Virus record (IMG/VR): IMGVR_UViG_3300030329_002910
Span: 1-37,309 of that record
Source: a virus
DNA length: 37,309 nucleotides
Reading direction: 5' to 3' (one strand)
Made by a program: the position numbers and the translations under genes. Numbering within the stretch: the first letter of the stretch is position 1; each line of letters begins with the position of its first letter. Under the pieces are notes generated by a model. That model was not told the origin of the DNA and did no database searches. It worked only from the letters and a program-made list of their open reading frames with translations. Below, piece after piece: positions 7,836 to 16,499 of the stretch.

Positions 7836-10800
7836 TGCTTAATTTACCACAGAAGTTTAAAAATGGTTTTTCAGGAAAAGCAATTAATGTATATCCTATA
7901 GTAGTTATTAATGCAGGTGGTAATATTATTCGGCTTGCTCAAATTAAAGGAATGTTTGACGGAGAGTATTACGAAGATAGGAATCTTATCGTATCAAGCA
8001 TTAATGAAAAGATAGACATAGCTGATAAGAAATTCCAAATCAATCAAGTAACTATAGATGTAAGCAACTACGTTATAGAGCAAATACGTTTTTCTGAAAA
8101 GTTTAAAGGGTTTTCGTTTACTAATGCAGAGGTAGAGATTTATTATGCGAATGAAGGTTGCGATACCTTAGAAGATTGCTTACAGATATTTAAAGGGTTT
8201 GTAAAAGACTATAGCGGAAACCAAGAAAAAGTATCCTTTAGCGTTGAAGACCATAGTCAATATACTTTAGACAATAAGACATTTCCAAAAAACAAAACAT
8301 ACGATCCTGCATCTGAGACAGTAGATGCTAGTAAAAATGTTCATTTTCCAGTAGTCTATGGACACGTTGATAAATCGCCTATAATATTTACAAGAAATAA
8401 TCCAGCATCATTAACATCTTATATGTTTCCTGATGCAGTATTTACTCAAGATGATGAAAGAAAAATAGACATACTAGGATTTGCTAATAATATTGAGCCT
8501 TTATTAATATTTAGAGACGATATGTATTTAGTAGTGCCAATTAATTTTTTAGATTTACCTGATGATTTTTACATAAATGGATATGATTACTCTAATTACA
8601 ATACAAGTAAAACGGGCGAGCCTCAATATGAAATATCTGAAGCAAATGATAGAATTATTTTAGAAAAGAAATTGTCAGAAATGGCTTATACATCAGGATT
8701 GCCTTTAAATATTCAAGGGAGAGACCAATTTCAAATAGAAGCAAGAAGAGAAGTTACAGGAGTATCGTCTTCATCTTCTGACGTGGCTTTAGAGTATGGA
8801 GATATGGCAGATATTCAGTATTTAGGTAAAAATGATGGCTATGATGTCTTAGGAACAAACCAACAATTTCTTTTTCCAGAGCCTCAAGGAGACCAAAGGC
8901 TTTTAGGGTTTCATAGAGATTTTATTTTAAAGGGAGCAAATTACGGATATAAAAGAGATTTTGTAGGCTTTTTTAGGGAAAGAACTCTTTACAAAGGATT
9001 TGCTTTATGGGAATTGACTAAAATATTAGACGAGTCTGAGGGGGATGCGTTTGGTAATAGGGCATTTGATGCAGTATATTTTCCAGATGCTATAGATGTT
9101 TTACAGTTTTTAAATATTTCTAATGAGTACAATGGAGCTGAATGGATTACATTAAATGCGGAAATTTTGTCTGGAAGCTATCCAGTAGCCTATTCAACTG
9201 ACCAGTATTTTGGAACAAATTTTGTAGCTCAAGGTTTAATTAATTTTATAGAAAATGAATCAAGTGCATTCCAGCCTAACTTTCATAGTGATTTAGCTGG
9301 AATAAGGATTACAAGCACAAATCCTGATTTAGAAGATATCGAATTAATGATAGATGATGATGCTAGTGAATATTTTAATCCAAATGTAACTGCTTGGATT
9401 ACTGAAATTAATGATTCTGGCGAATATGTCTACAATGATGATGGCTTGGTATGTCTTAGAAAAGTTTTATGGGGTACAAGAATTTACGGAGAAACAGCAT
9501 TTGCTTCTGGGCTACCCGAAAGAAGCTGGGTATTTGGACTTTATCCAGTTTTAGGTCAATGTGTCCCAAAGGGCAATTCTGAAATAGAATTTATTTCTAG
9601 CAGCACAGCGTTTACCCCATTTCCACACTTCCCTAAAGTAGAGGTTTATAGCGTAAATCCAGTTATAGATACTTTATATTCTTATAAAAATCCATACCTA
9701 TCAAATCCTTCTGAGCCTTTAAATTATGAAGGCTTTAACAGTCTTTATGAGTCTTTAATTAAGTGGGATTACGGAAGCATTGATAATAATAGATTAAAAT
9801 TTATAAAACATAATGCACAAGGCTGGAATCAAGGCGAGAGAATGATTGTTACAGAAGAATTCGATTTATTTGATATGGATAATGAAGCACCATACAGCTC
9901 TGCGGAAATAATAAGTCTTGGTATAGATGCGACGATAGGCGGAAACTGGTGTCCCATAAGTAACAATTTAGGGCAAATGCAGGCAACAAAGTTAGATTTA
10001 ACTTTTAATTCAATATCGGGAAATGATGTTATTTTAGGAAGCGTATATAGTAAGTTAAAAGGAAAGGTAACTGTTGATTTTTATAGAAACACAAGCGTTG
10101 ACGATAATAATCCCGTAAATTATCCCCACTTTTATGTGGAATGCGATGCTTTTAAGCCTAAAGATAGTAAAGAAGGCGATGATTTAATTCAATATAAAGA
10201 TATATTAACTCATACTGAAGGATATAATGGGGGTATACCTACCGATGAACTTGTTTATAGTTTTTCTACTGGATACCCTGATACAGAGCCTGAAAATAGT
10301 TCCTATGATTTTTCAACATACACTAATAACATAAAGTTTCCAGATGAGAATAATCCTAGTGTATTTTTTACAGATTGCAATAAATATGAAGATGAAGATA
10401 CAGACCAATGGAGAGAAAATATAAACTCTGTAAATAATGTTGTATTAACATATACTATAGGACATCCAAATCAAGAGCAAAATGACGACTATATAGTTAA
10501 TGGATTCTTTAAAACAAACATAAGCAACTTTGAGCTACATCAAAGATTTATAATTGGTAATACGCCTCAACAAAAATATTTTGCAGACGTAAAAGGAAGG
10601 ATAGACCAGTTTGACGGAAGATATACAGGGCAAGAAAGCTTAAATGAAGAAAACATTAATGATGATTGGCTAATCACGAAGCCTTCAGATATATTAATGC
10701 ACGTAATGGAAAAAGAATTTGGCTATTTTAATGTTGATGCTTTTGACCAAAACTCTGTTATAGAGGCTAGAGATAATCACGAAGGTTGGCGTTTTGACTT

Positions 10801-11785
10801 TGTTGTATCTAAGGAAACTAAAGCTAAAGAATTTTTATCTGATTTTTGCAAAGGCACTAAATTAATTCCAAGATTTAGACACGATGGAACATTTGGTTTT
10901 ATTAATATATTTCAAAATTATGGAGAGTCAGACGTAATTATAAATTCAGCAGATGTTTCTTCTTTTGAATATTCTAAAACCCCTCTATCAGATGTTAAGC
11001 TAATGGTCAAGGTTGATTATAATTATGATACAGGACTTGATCAGTATACTGAGTCTACTAATTTCAATAATGATGGTGCAGTTCCAGTCAATTACGATGT
11101 TCTTCAAAACCTATATAATATAAATTCTTTAGAAGATGCTTATTTAAAAGTAGAATCTAAATATATTAGAGATGAATCTACTGCTATAAAGCTTAGAAAT
11201 TATTTATTAGAATGGAATAAAAACCAGCACAATGAGATAAGTTGCACGTTACCCCCTAACTATATGCACTTAGAGTGCGGGGATGTAGTTGAGTTTGATT
11301 CACTTATTGAAGATATGACAATTTTTGGAGAAGATTACACTCAAAGCTATTTTGTCGGAGGAGAAGACGTTGATAGTGGTGGGCAAGAAATTTTACCTTA
11401 TTTTATAATTACTGATATTAAAAAGTCTCAAAAAAATGTAAAAGTTAATTTAATTCAACTTCACAAAATTAATCCAATCCACGTTAGAGACAATTCTCCA
11501 GACTACGCAACTGGTAATTTCTATATTCCTCCCCAACTAGAAGAAGATGAGGAAGAGGTTGAGGAAACGCAAGAGATAGTTTTAGGTGACATCAATTTTG
11601 ATGGAAGCGTAGATGTCTTAGATATAGTTGCTATTGTTGATATGGTTGTAGGAAGCTCAGAATTTAACGATAATCAATTTTTAGCAGCCGACGTAAATCA
11701 AGATAATTATGTAGATATTTTAGATGTGGTACAAATTGTACAATCGGTAGTTGAGGGAACAGACTTAGGTGCAATAGAGGTATAA
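7835..11785 (+). CDS. tail hub / tip protein with C-terminal dockerin type I
   Basis: A 1316-aa protein after the tape measure, where siphophages encode the distal tail, hub and tip. The N-terminus is beta-rich. A region around residues 950-1060 ('DILMHVMEKEFGYF...DFCKGTKLIPRFRHDGTFGF') looks like the hub domain of gpJ-type tail proteins. A strongly acidic linker (about 1232-1250, 'EEDEEEVEETQE') leads to residues 1251-1311, which contain two Ca2+-binding F-hand loops, 'GDINFDGSVDVLD' and 'ADVNQDNYVDILD', each followed by a hydrophobic helix: a full dockerin type I. The domain would be exposed at the tail tip and may bind a cohesin-like or other surface partner. It could have been acquired from a host. 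Confidence 0.75.
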   Translation: MLNLPQKFKNGFSGKAINVYPIVVINAGGNIIRLAQIKGMFDGEYYEDRNLIVSSINEKIDIADKKFQINQVTIDVSNYVIEQIRFSEKFKGFSFTNAEVEIYYANEGCDTLEDCLQIFKGFVKDYSGNQEKVSFSVEDHSQYTLDNKTFPKNKTYDPASETVDASKNVHFPVVYGHVDKSPIIFTRNNPASLTSYMFPDAVFTQDDERKIDILGFANNIEPLLIFRDDMYLVVPINFLDLPDDFYINGYDYSNYNTSKTGEPQYEISEANDRIILEKKLSEMAYTSGLPLNIQGRDQFQIEARREVTGVSSSSSDVALEYGDMADIQYLGKNDGYDVLGTNQQFLFPEPQGDQRLLGFHRDFILKGANYGYKRDFVGFFRERTLYKGFALWELTKILDESEGDAFGNRAFDAVYFPDAIDVLQFLNISNEYNGAEWITLNAEILSGSYPVAYSTDQYFGTNFVAQGLINFIENESSAFQPNFHSDLAGIRITSTNPDLEDIELMIDDDASEYFNPNVTAWITEINDSGEYVYNDDGLVCLRKVLWGTRIYGETAFASGLPERSWVFGLYPVLGQCVPKGNSEIEFISSSTAFTPFPHFPKVEVYSVNPVIDTLYSYKNPYLSNPSEPLNYEGFNSLYESLIKWDYGSIDNNRLKFIKHNAQGWNQGERMIVTEEFDLFDMDNEAPYSSAEIISLGIDATIGGNWCPISNNLGQMQATKLDLTFNSISGNDVILGSVYSKLKGKVTVDFYRNTSVDDNNPVNYPHFYVECDAFKPKDSKEGDDLIQYKDILTHTEGYNGGIPTDELVYSFSTGYPDTEPENSSYDFSTYTNNIKFPDENNPSVFFTDCNKYEDEDTDQWRENINSVNNVVLTYTIGHPNQEQNDDYIVNGFFKTNISNFELHQRFIIGNTPQQKYFADVKGRIDQFDGRYTGQESLNEENINDDWLITKPSDILMHVMEKEFGYFNVDAFDQNSVIEARDNHEGWRFDFVVSKETKAKEFLSDFCKGTKLIPRFRHDGTFGFINIFQNYGESDVIINSADVSSFEYSKTPLSDVKLMVKVDYNYDTGLDQYTESTNFNNDGAVPVNYDVLQNLYNINSLEDAYLKVESKYIRDESTAIKLRNYLLEWNKNQHNEISCTLPPNYMHLECGDVVEFDSLIEDMTIFGEDYTQSYFVGGEDVDSGGQEILPYFIITDIKKSQKNVKVNLIQLHKINPIHVRDNSPDYATGNFYIPPQLEEDEEEVEETQEIVLGDINFDGSVDVLDIVAIVDMVVGSSEFNDNQFLAADVNQDNYVDILDVVQIVQSVVEGTDLGAIEV

Positions 11786-11786
11786 T

Positions 11787-12392
11787 ATGACAAGCGGAAC
11801 AATAAGTTATTACGATGGAAATATTTATTTAGAAAGCGATGGAAATCCGTATGCTATAGACATAACATATAAAGGCAAAATAAAAGGAGAATCAATGTTG
11901 CCTGAAGGGTTTATTATACAAGAAAAGAATAATAGGATATTAATATTAAGAATATCTGATAAAAAATTCCCTAAACTTCTATTTTCCTACAATGGTAGTT
12001 TTAAAATATTGAAAGCCGATCTTTATTCAGACACATCAAAAGTAACCGCATCATTGAATGCAAATATAAATTATTACAATAAGATGTCAGATAATTGGAA
12101 TCAACTTAATAGTAAGTGGCAAGAATACTCAGACTCTTATTTTTATGGAGATGTGGCAACTAAAAAGCGAACAGATATAGTTACCAATAACTTAAAAAGC
12201 GTTTCAGGAAACTTAGTTACTAAAGATGGCGAAGAGTATTATGGAGACGTTCATTTTCATTCAGAAGGCTATTTTATGACTGGAGGGGTGCATAATAAAG
12301 ATTCAGTTAGGCTTTATCATAAGAATAAAAAAAGAATTGTTAAAAGAAAAGTTATAAGAGCAAAACAAATTAATGGAGGAAGAAATGGCTAA
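11787..12392 (+). CDS. hypothetical tail-tip protein
   Basis: A 201-aa protein starting one base after the hub stop and overlapping the next gene by eight bases. It begins with short beta strands ('GTISYYDGNIYLESDGNPYAI'). Near residues 155-170 it has 'GEEYYGDVHFHSEGYFMTGG', and it ends in a basic tail ('HKNKKRIVKRKVIRAKQ'). The 'GdvH.h..gymtG..H' block recurs in proteins near phage tail tips. Placement implies a tip or baseplate component; no family is claimed. Confidence 0.55.
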   Translation: MTSGTISYYDGNIYLESDGNPYAIDITYKGKIKGESMLPEGFIIQEKNNRILILRISDKKFPKLLFSYNGSFKILKADLYSDTSKVTASLNANINYYNKMSDNWNQLNSKWQEYSDSYFYGDVATKKRTDIVTNNLKSVSGNLVTKDGEEYYGDVHFHSEGYFMTGGVHNKDSVRLYHKNKKRIVKRKVIRAKQINGGRNG

Positions 12393-13422
12393 TCAAAGTA
12401 TAGGTAGCCCTCGTTTTTATTTAGATTTTACGCAACTCGCTAGATTAAAAGGGTTTTTTTATTGGGAAGATGGTGTGCAAAACTCATTCGGATTTAATGA
12501 TAGTGAGCCTTTAGAGTCTAATAATGATGTATGGAATTTTGATTTATATAAAACAAACCAGTATAATCTAAATAATGATGATTACAAGCTTTGGCACTTT
12601 AACTTTTACCCTCAAGATAATATCGATAAATCGTGGTCTAGGCTAGCCAGCAATTCTAACTGGGCAGGTATAATAAACCATAACGTAGCAAATTTAACAG
12701 ATGAAGCACCTTTATTACTTTTTTATAATGATACGCCTATACAATTTATAAGTGGTTTTCCTGATGATGTAGCTAATTCTAGCCCTATTGAAAAAAACGG
12801 ATATAGTATTGTTGAGTTTACAGAAAACCCTCAAGATGATCTTTATAAGGTATCTATAGGGTTAGATACAAATGTTGAAGGTGCAGTAAATATTGGAACA
12901 ATGTCTTTTGGAAGATATTACGATATGCCAAACTCTCCAGATTTAAGTATAAAAAAATCTGTAGAATACGATGGTGTAAACATACAAAGAACTTTAGGTG
13001 GAGCAGATTATGTTCAAGTAAATAACTCTGGCACACCTAACTGGATAAGTGGTGAGCCTTTTGCTTTAGTTAATCCAAATGAATCCTCTAGTAGATTAGG
13101 TAGGCACGGAAGAAGGTCTTGGGAATTAAAGTTCTCATACATTGGGAACGATAATTTATTTTACGATACATCAAGACCGAATGTATTTGGAGATTTAATA
13201 AATGATGAGGGCAGCGACTACAATGAGCTATCTGCAGGCTCTGAGATTCAACAGATATTTGACTTAACATTAGGAGGAGCTTTAAGTTTTATTTTCTGCC
13301 CAGACCCATCAGCTACTAATCCAGAGTTTGCTCAATGCCGATTAGACCAAAGTTCTTTATCAGCTACACAAGTAGCATATCAGACTTGGAATGTGTCTAT
13401 GAATATAATCGAGGTTTGGTAA
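12385..13422 (+). CDS. hypothetical tail protein, last gene of the + strand structural operon
   Basis: A 345-aa protein starting at the ATG at 12385, which has GGAGGA at ideal distance; an in-frame ATG at 12373 lies before that site and is unlikely. It is acidic and rich in Asn, Asp, Ser and aromatics, with 'SPRFYLDFTQLARLKGFFYW' at the start and 'SWELKFSYIGNDNLFYD' near residue 240. The C-terminal 'LSFIFCPDPSATNPEFAQCRLDQ...YQTWNVSMNIIEVW' looks like a terminal beta domain. As the last tail gene it may contribute to the tip or host contact. Its stop directly abuts the stop of the opposing gene at 13423. Confidence 0.6.
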   Translation: MANQSIGSPRFYLDFTQLARLKGFFYWEDGVQNSFGFNDSEPLESNNDVWNFDLYKTNQYNLNNDDYKLWHFNFYPQDNIDKSWSRLASNSNWAGIINHNVANLTDEAPLLLFYNDTPIQFISGFPDDVANSSPIEKNGYSIVEFTENPQDDLYKVSIGLDTNVEGAVNIGTMSFGRYYDMPNSPDLSIKKSVEYDGVNIQRTLGGADYVQVNNSGTPNWISGEPFALVNPNESSSRLGRHGRRSWELKFSYIGNDNLFYDTSRPNVFGDLINDEGSDYNELSAGSEIQQIFDLTLGGALSFIFCPDPSATNPEFAQCRLDQSSLSATQVAYQTWNVSMNIIEVW

Positions 13423-13764
13423 TTAGCTTCTACGAGGGTCTTGGACTACAAATCCAAGTGTAGCAGAGAATCTGATAATCCTGTCTAGCAATTCACTAAA
13501 ATCATCTCTAGATAAATCTTTAGTAGACTCGATTGCGAACTTTTGCTTAATAACATCGTGCATTTCATCTTCACTATAACCTAAGTGATTTCCAATCTGT
13601 CTAATGATATGTCTATAATAGTTATTCTGCTCTACAGAACGCATTTTAGGAGCTTCTTTTACCTCAATCCATACTTCGCCCTTAATCCCATTTAAAAACC
13701 TTCTATAAGAGCCTATATCGTGTAGCTTTAAATTGCCTTTTTCAACTTTGCCTGTGAATTTCAT
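13423..13764 (-). CDS. NinB-like recombination protein
   Basis: A 113-aa protein with 'MRSVEQNNYYRHIIRQIGNHLGYSEDEMHDVIKQKF' and 'STKDLSRDDFSELLDRII', the core pattern of NinB (lambda Orf) proteins, including 'R(S/T)xxQNxYY' and the helical C-terminal block. NinB binds single-stranded DNA and helps phage recombination initiation. It is the last gene of the leftward operon and overlaps the HNH gene by 23 bases. The family is usually around 140 aa; this copy is short at the N-terminus but keeps the recognisable core. Confidence 0.7.
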   Translation of the reverse strand: MKFTGKVEKGNLKLHDIGSYRRFLNGIKGEVWIEVKEAPKMRSVEQNNYYRHIIRQIGNHLGYSEDEMHDVIKQKFAIESTKDLSRDDFSELLDRIIRFSATLGFVVQDPRRS

Positions 13765-14029
13765 TATACTCCCTTAATAATTTAAATGCTTCTTTCCATA
13801 GGTTTATTTTATACTTATCTTCAAATCTTGGTATTCCTAAGTTATGTCTTTCAGTATGATGCAATCGGCATAAAGGAACGCAAGAATAATGTTTGAGTGT
13901 GGGCTTCTTACGATTTCCTCCCATACCGATTGCTTCAAGGTGGTCAGGGTCAGGGGAAGAGGCAAAACAGACCAAGCAAGTACATCCTCTAATATACTCT
14001 ATGTATTTTAACGAATCTGCTTTAGCCAA
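13742..14029 (-). CDS. HNH-type nuclease, NinG/DUF968-like
   Basis: A 95-aa protein with a zinc-binding HNH signature: C18-x2-C21, D29-H30 ('DPDHLEAIGMGG'), H47, C50, C54 and 'CRLHHTERH' (H57, H58, H62). The 'P.DH......G......D/H..vPLC..HH.e.H' layout is that of small phage DUF968/NinG nucleases located with NinB. It probably processes recombination or repair intermediates rather than acting as a homing endonuclease. It overlaps genes on both sides, which supports the operon. Confidence 0.72.
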   Translation of the reverse strand: MAKADSLKYIEYIRGCTCLVCFASSPDPDHLEAIGMGGNRKKPTLKHYSCVPLCRLHHTERHNLGIPRFEDKYKINLWKEAFKLLREYNEIHRQS

Positions 14030-14301
14030 TCCTCTAACCTTAACACGATATAAGCCTCGCCTCTGTCTTGCCTTATAACTTGTGCATCTACGTTCTCATT
14101 GGGAAGCAGATATGAGGCGATACTCTTGCGAATCTTCGCTTGTATCTTGTAGCTTTCAATTATAAGATCGACTTCAGCGTGCATCCCTAAAGACTCTCCA
14201 TTGGATGCGTAGGCTCTCTTGGAGTCGAGACCAAGTTCTTTTGCTTTATTAACAACATCTCTTTCAAATTTATTACCTTTTACTTTACTTGGATGTGCCA
14301 T
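14008..14301 (-). CDS. Holliday junction resolvase, Hjc-like PD-(D/E)XK nuclease
   Basis: A 97-aa protein with the archaeal/phage Hjc pattern: 'KVKGNKFERDVVNKAKELG' (E13), a basic helix, 'AEVDLII' (D45) and 'YKIQAKIRKS' (Q54-x-K56, in place of E-x-K). Such enzymes cut four-way DNA junctions before packaging. With NinB and the HNH nuclease it forms a compact recombination set. The last 22 bases overlap the HNH gene, and its start lies inside the end of a small basic-peptide gene. Confidence 0.72.
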   Translation of the reverse strand: MAHPSKVKGNKFERDVVNKAKELGLDSKRAYASNGESLGMHAEVDLIIESYKIQAKIRKSIASYLLPNENVDAQVIRQDRGEAYIVLRLEDWLKQIR

Positions 14302-14401
14302 TCTCTCTCCTTAGTTTTTTCTTCATTCGTTTATACTTTCTTATTTCTAAGTTTTTCTTTCTTCTTTCTTGCTTTCTATATTTAGCTTTTTTATTCGGCA
14401 T
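14285..14401 (-). CDS. 38-aa highly basic peptide (PNKKAK family)
   Basis: An ATG three bases after the methyltransferase stop, with AAGGA seven bases upstream, opens a frame starting 'MPNKKAKYRKQERRKKNLEI', which ends inside the resolvase start. More than half of the residues are Lys or Arg. The opening matches the + strand peptide at 2152-2247 at both protein and DNA level (ccgaataaaaaagc is shared). One family therefore occurs in both the early and the late operon. It may bind nucleic acid or the ribosome; no function is known. Confidence 0.55.
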   Translation of the reverse strand: MPNKKAKYRKQERRKKNLEIRKYKRMKKKLRRENGTSK

Positions 14402-14403
14402 CT

Positions 14404-15462
14404 TTAATCCTTTTTAAATATATATATTGGCTCATACTTATATCCACCGCCATTTATTGCAGACAAAACTAACTGCATAGTCTTTATATGTTTAAATCCT
14501 ATGTCTTTAGCTAGCAATAACAACCCTTCTTCAATATTCTTTGCTGAAGATGTGTTCGCTATGTTTAAAACTAAAAACCCGCATTTCTTTAAACCATAAT
14601 GACAATTTTCTAAAGTATCTTTCATAAACTTATTTATCCAATCATCTTCTGATGGATATTTTATATAACTTTGTGTTTCTTCATCACTATATTTTTCTGT
14701 ATCAAAATAAGGTGGAGAAGTAAAACATAAATCTAAACTATTTTTATCAGGGATAAAGACCTCACTACCCTTGCAATGTATTTCAACATCTTTATTTAGA
14801 TATTTAAAATCATCTTTCATCTCAAGTAGTCCTTTATAAGTTTTTGTAGATGGCTCTGTACCTATATATTTCTTTACTTTAAAGCTAGACAAAGCACCTA
14901 ACAATCTACCACCCCAACCACTAGACATATCCCAAACAATACCACCCCCACTAAATAATTCATATATTAATTTAGCAGCAGAAGGTCTAAAGTTTGACAC
15001 AACTTGAACCCCATTATATACTTTTAATGATTGCCTTATTCTGTTCATTCTCATTATACCATTTTCATATTTAAGGCAATATTTATATGTCTGCCTTAAA
15101 GTTTTTTTAAAAAGTTCATTATTATTAAATATATCTAATGGTGTATATTTTGAACTACCACATCTAACTCCCCAAAAATGAGGAAAGTAACTCCAAGCCA
15201 GTCTTAAAGAGTGCATTGATTGATTTATTTTTTCTCCATCTAATAAAGATAAGTGATTAAATCTGATTAGCTTGTCCATCTGTGAAACTTTCTCTCCATT
15301 CTCTATACTATAATGAGGAAACCCGTTTCTCTTAAAGTACCCTAAACATAAATCAACAACATAATCTTCTTTATAGTTTTTAAGATTTTCACAAACTTCT
15401 AAAAAATGATAATCTTCTTCAATATAATTTTCAAAGAAATTGTATTGCCTTATATCTCTCAA
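14404..15462 (-). CDS. SAM-dependent DNA methyltransferase (N4-C / N6-A type)
   Basis: A 352-aa protein with motif I 'DMSSGWGGRL' (178-187), an acidic motif II ('YIGTEPS', about 199-205) and catalytic motif IV 'TSPPYF' (248-253), the [D/N/S/T]PP[Y/F] signature of amino-methyltransferases. Residues 1-165 form an N-terminal domain that may recognise the target. It begins at TTG, with AAGGGAG about six bases upstream and overlapping the previous stop; no ATG occurs before residue 62. No cognate restriction gene is nearby, so host-restriction evasion is the likeliest use. Confidence 0.72.
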   Translation of the reverse strand: MRDIRQYNFFENYIEEDYHFLEVCENLKNYKEDYVVDLCLGYFKRNGFPHYSIENGEKVSQMDKLIRFNHLSLLDGEKINQSMHSLRLAWSYFPHFWGVRCGSSKYTPLDIFNNNELFKKTLRQTYKYCLKYENGIMRMNRIRQSLKVYNGVQVVSNFRPSAAKLIYELFSGGGIVWDMSSGWGGRLLGALSSFKVKKYIGTEPSTKTYKGLLEMKDDFKYLNKDVEIHCKGSEVFIPDKNSLDLCFTSPPYFDTEKYSDEETQSYIKYPSEDDWINKFMKDTLENCHYGLKKCGFLVLNIANTSSAKNIEEGLLLLAKDIGFKHIKTMQLVLSAINGGGYKYEPIYIFKKD

Positions 15463-15608
15463 TCATTCTCCCTTAAATATACTAATACTTCTGCATCACA
15501 TTTTGAGCAAGATAAATTTGTAACGACTCCATCACCCTCTATACAATAATCTTCAAAAGAGTGGTCACCACCCCATATTAGCTTTGATTGACAATGCCAA
15601 CACTTCAT
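15459..15608 (-). CDS. 49-aa zinc-ribbon protein
   Basis: A small protein with two cysteine knuckles, 'CWHC' near the start and 'CSKC' at 34-37, spaced as a minimal zinc ribbon. Its ATG overlaps the previous stop (ATGA) and its stop overlaps the TTG of the methyltransferase, so it belongs to the same translationally coupled operon. Zinc binding is inferred from the cysteines; it may be a nucleic-acid-binding accessory. Confidence 0.6.
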   Translation of the reverse strand: MKCWHCQSKLIWGGDHSFEDYCIEGDGVVTNLSCSKCDAEVLVYLREND

Positions 15609-15913
15609 ATTTTGAAAGCCTTTAACTTATTTTTAATTTTATCTTCAACATCTTTAATATCATTCTCAATCTTATCTACCTTATCTTGAATGTCTTGCTT
15701 CTCTTGATTGATTTTATCTTTAAACCTATCAACTTCTTCTTTAAGTTCATTTTTATAAGAATCTACTTTGTATTTAATCTTTTCCACTTCTTGCTCTACA
15801 TTCTCTTTAATCTTGTTTTTAAGTATATCACCTACATCCACAAATTTTAATATAAATATTATACCTATAACTAAAACCGATAATATAGCCACGCCTTTCA
15901 TTCGCTTTTTCAT
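15605..15913 (-). CDS. membrane-anchored coiled-coil protein
   Basis: A 102-aa protein with a basic N-terminus (MKKRMK), one membrane helix at about 7-24 ('GVAILSVLVIGIIFILKF') and a heptad-rich, highly charged coiled coil from 34 to the end ('VEQEVEKIKYKVDSYKNELKEE...'). The topology resembles phage inner-membrane spanins of the Rz type. However, it lies in the replication operon rather than beside the lysozyme, and a superinfection or envelope-stress role is equally possible. Confidence 0.55.
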   Translation of the reverse strand: MKKRMKGVAILSVLVIGIIFILKFVDVGDILKNKIKENVEQEVEKIKYKVDSYKNELKEEVDRFKDKINQEKQDIQDKVDKIENDIKDVEDKIKNKLKAFKI

Positions 15914-16032
15914 ACTCTATCCTTATTTAGTTTGTTTAAATATCTTTTAGCTTTTTTTTCACAAAGAAATCTCCTTCCGTCTACAATATAAACGAAGGTC
16001 AGCTCTTTATATATTTTGATTTTATCTTTCAT
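15910..16032 (-). CDS. 40-aa basic hypothetical protein
   Basis: A 40-residue frame ('MKDKIKIYKELTFVYIVDGR...') whose stop overlaps the start of the coiled-coil gene (ATGA). No purine-rich ribosome site lies directly before the ATG; the only GGAGG-like sequence upstream is in the far arm of the hairpin at 16044-16098, so its translation may depend on that fold. The function is unknown. Confidence 0.45.
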   Translation of the reverse strand: MKDKIKIYKELTFVYIVDGRRFLCEKKAKRYLNKLNKDRV

Positions 16033-16043
16033 AATAGAGGAGT

Positions 16044-16098
16044 GGGGGAGGTAGGGGTTTTTGGTGAGTAGCCAAAAGAGAGTTAAGAAACCTCCCCC
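16044..16098 (-). promoter_or_regulatory. G-rich long hairpin in the leader of the 16032 gene
   Basis: 16044-16052 (GGGGGAGGT) and 16090-16098 (ACCTCCCCC) are perfect 9-base complements. A second stem, 16059-16064 with 16072-16077 (TTTTGG/CCAAAA), is nested inside. In the leftward transcript the arm with GGAGG pairs with a C-rich arm ending about 11 bases before the next ATG. It could control translation or end transcription; on the + strand it is followed by TTTTT. Confidence 0.5.
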
Positions 16099-16104
16099 GA
16101 ATTT

Positions 16105-16311
16105 TTATATTTCCTTATGCTTTATAGCATATCGTTCAAACAAATTTAAGAAACCCTCTTTGTTTCTTTCAATAGTTTTTTTCTCAACACTACCCATTTT
16201 CTTAAATTGTCTTTTAAATTGAGTTCTACCTTTCATTGCTTCTCTTTTATTTCTGTAAAAAGAACAAAATTCCACATCGCCATCTTCATAGCGAACAATA
16301 TATAAATCCAT
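16105..16311 (-). CDS. 68-aa hypothetical protein
   Basis: A basic protein starting 'MDLYIVRYEDGDVEFCSFYRNKREAM'. A short beta hairpin is followed by Lys/Arg-rich helices ('KGRTQFKRQFKKM'). AGGAGA lies about six bases before the ATG, and the gene ends just before the G-rich hairpin. It is part of the leftward replication operon. No family was recognised. Confidence 0.55.
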   Translation of the reverse strand: MDLYIVRYEDGDVEFCSFYRNKREAMKGRTQFKRQFKKMGSVEKKTIERNKEGFLNLFERYAIKHKEI

Positions 16312-16319
16312 AATATCTC

Positions 16320-16499
16320 CTATAAGTGTTTTTTCAATTCAATTAGAGCCTTCTTAGGCATATCATATCCTTGCTCATACATAATCCATAATGAATTAAT
16401 GCAAGTTTTTAAGATCGTATCCAGCTGCTCATCATCATACGATTCTCTTACGATTTCTAAGAATTCCCTAAATTCTTGTATATTTAATTTCTCTTCCAT
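16320..16499 (-). CDS. 59-aa acidic helical protein
   Basis: A 59-residue frame ('MEEKLNIQEFREFLEIVRES...'), predicted all-helical, that overlaps the end of the replisome organiser by 16 bases and ends eight bases before the next gene. Overlap and spacing are typical of this operon. Small acidic helical partners often sit beside phage replication initiators, but no function can be assigned. Confidence 0.5.
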   Translation of the reverse strand: MEEKLNIQEFREFLEIVRESYDDEQLDTILKTCINSLWIMYEQGYDMPKKALIELKKHL

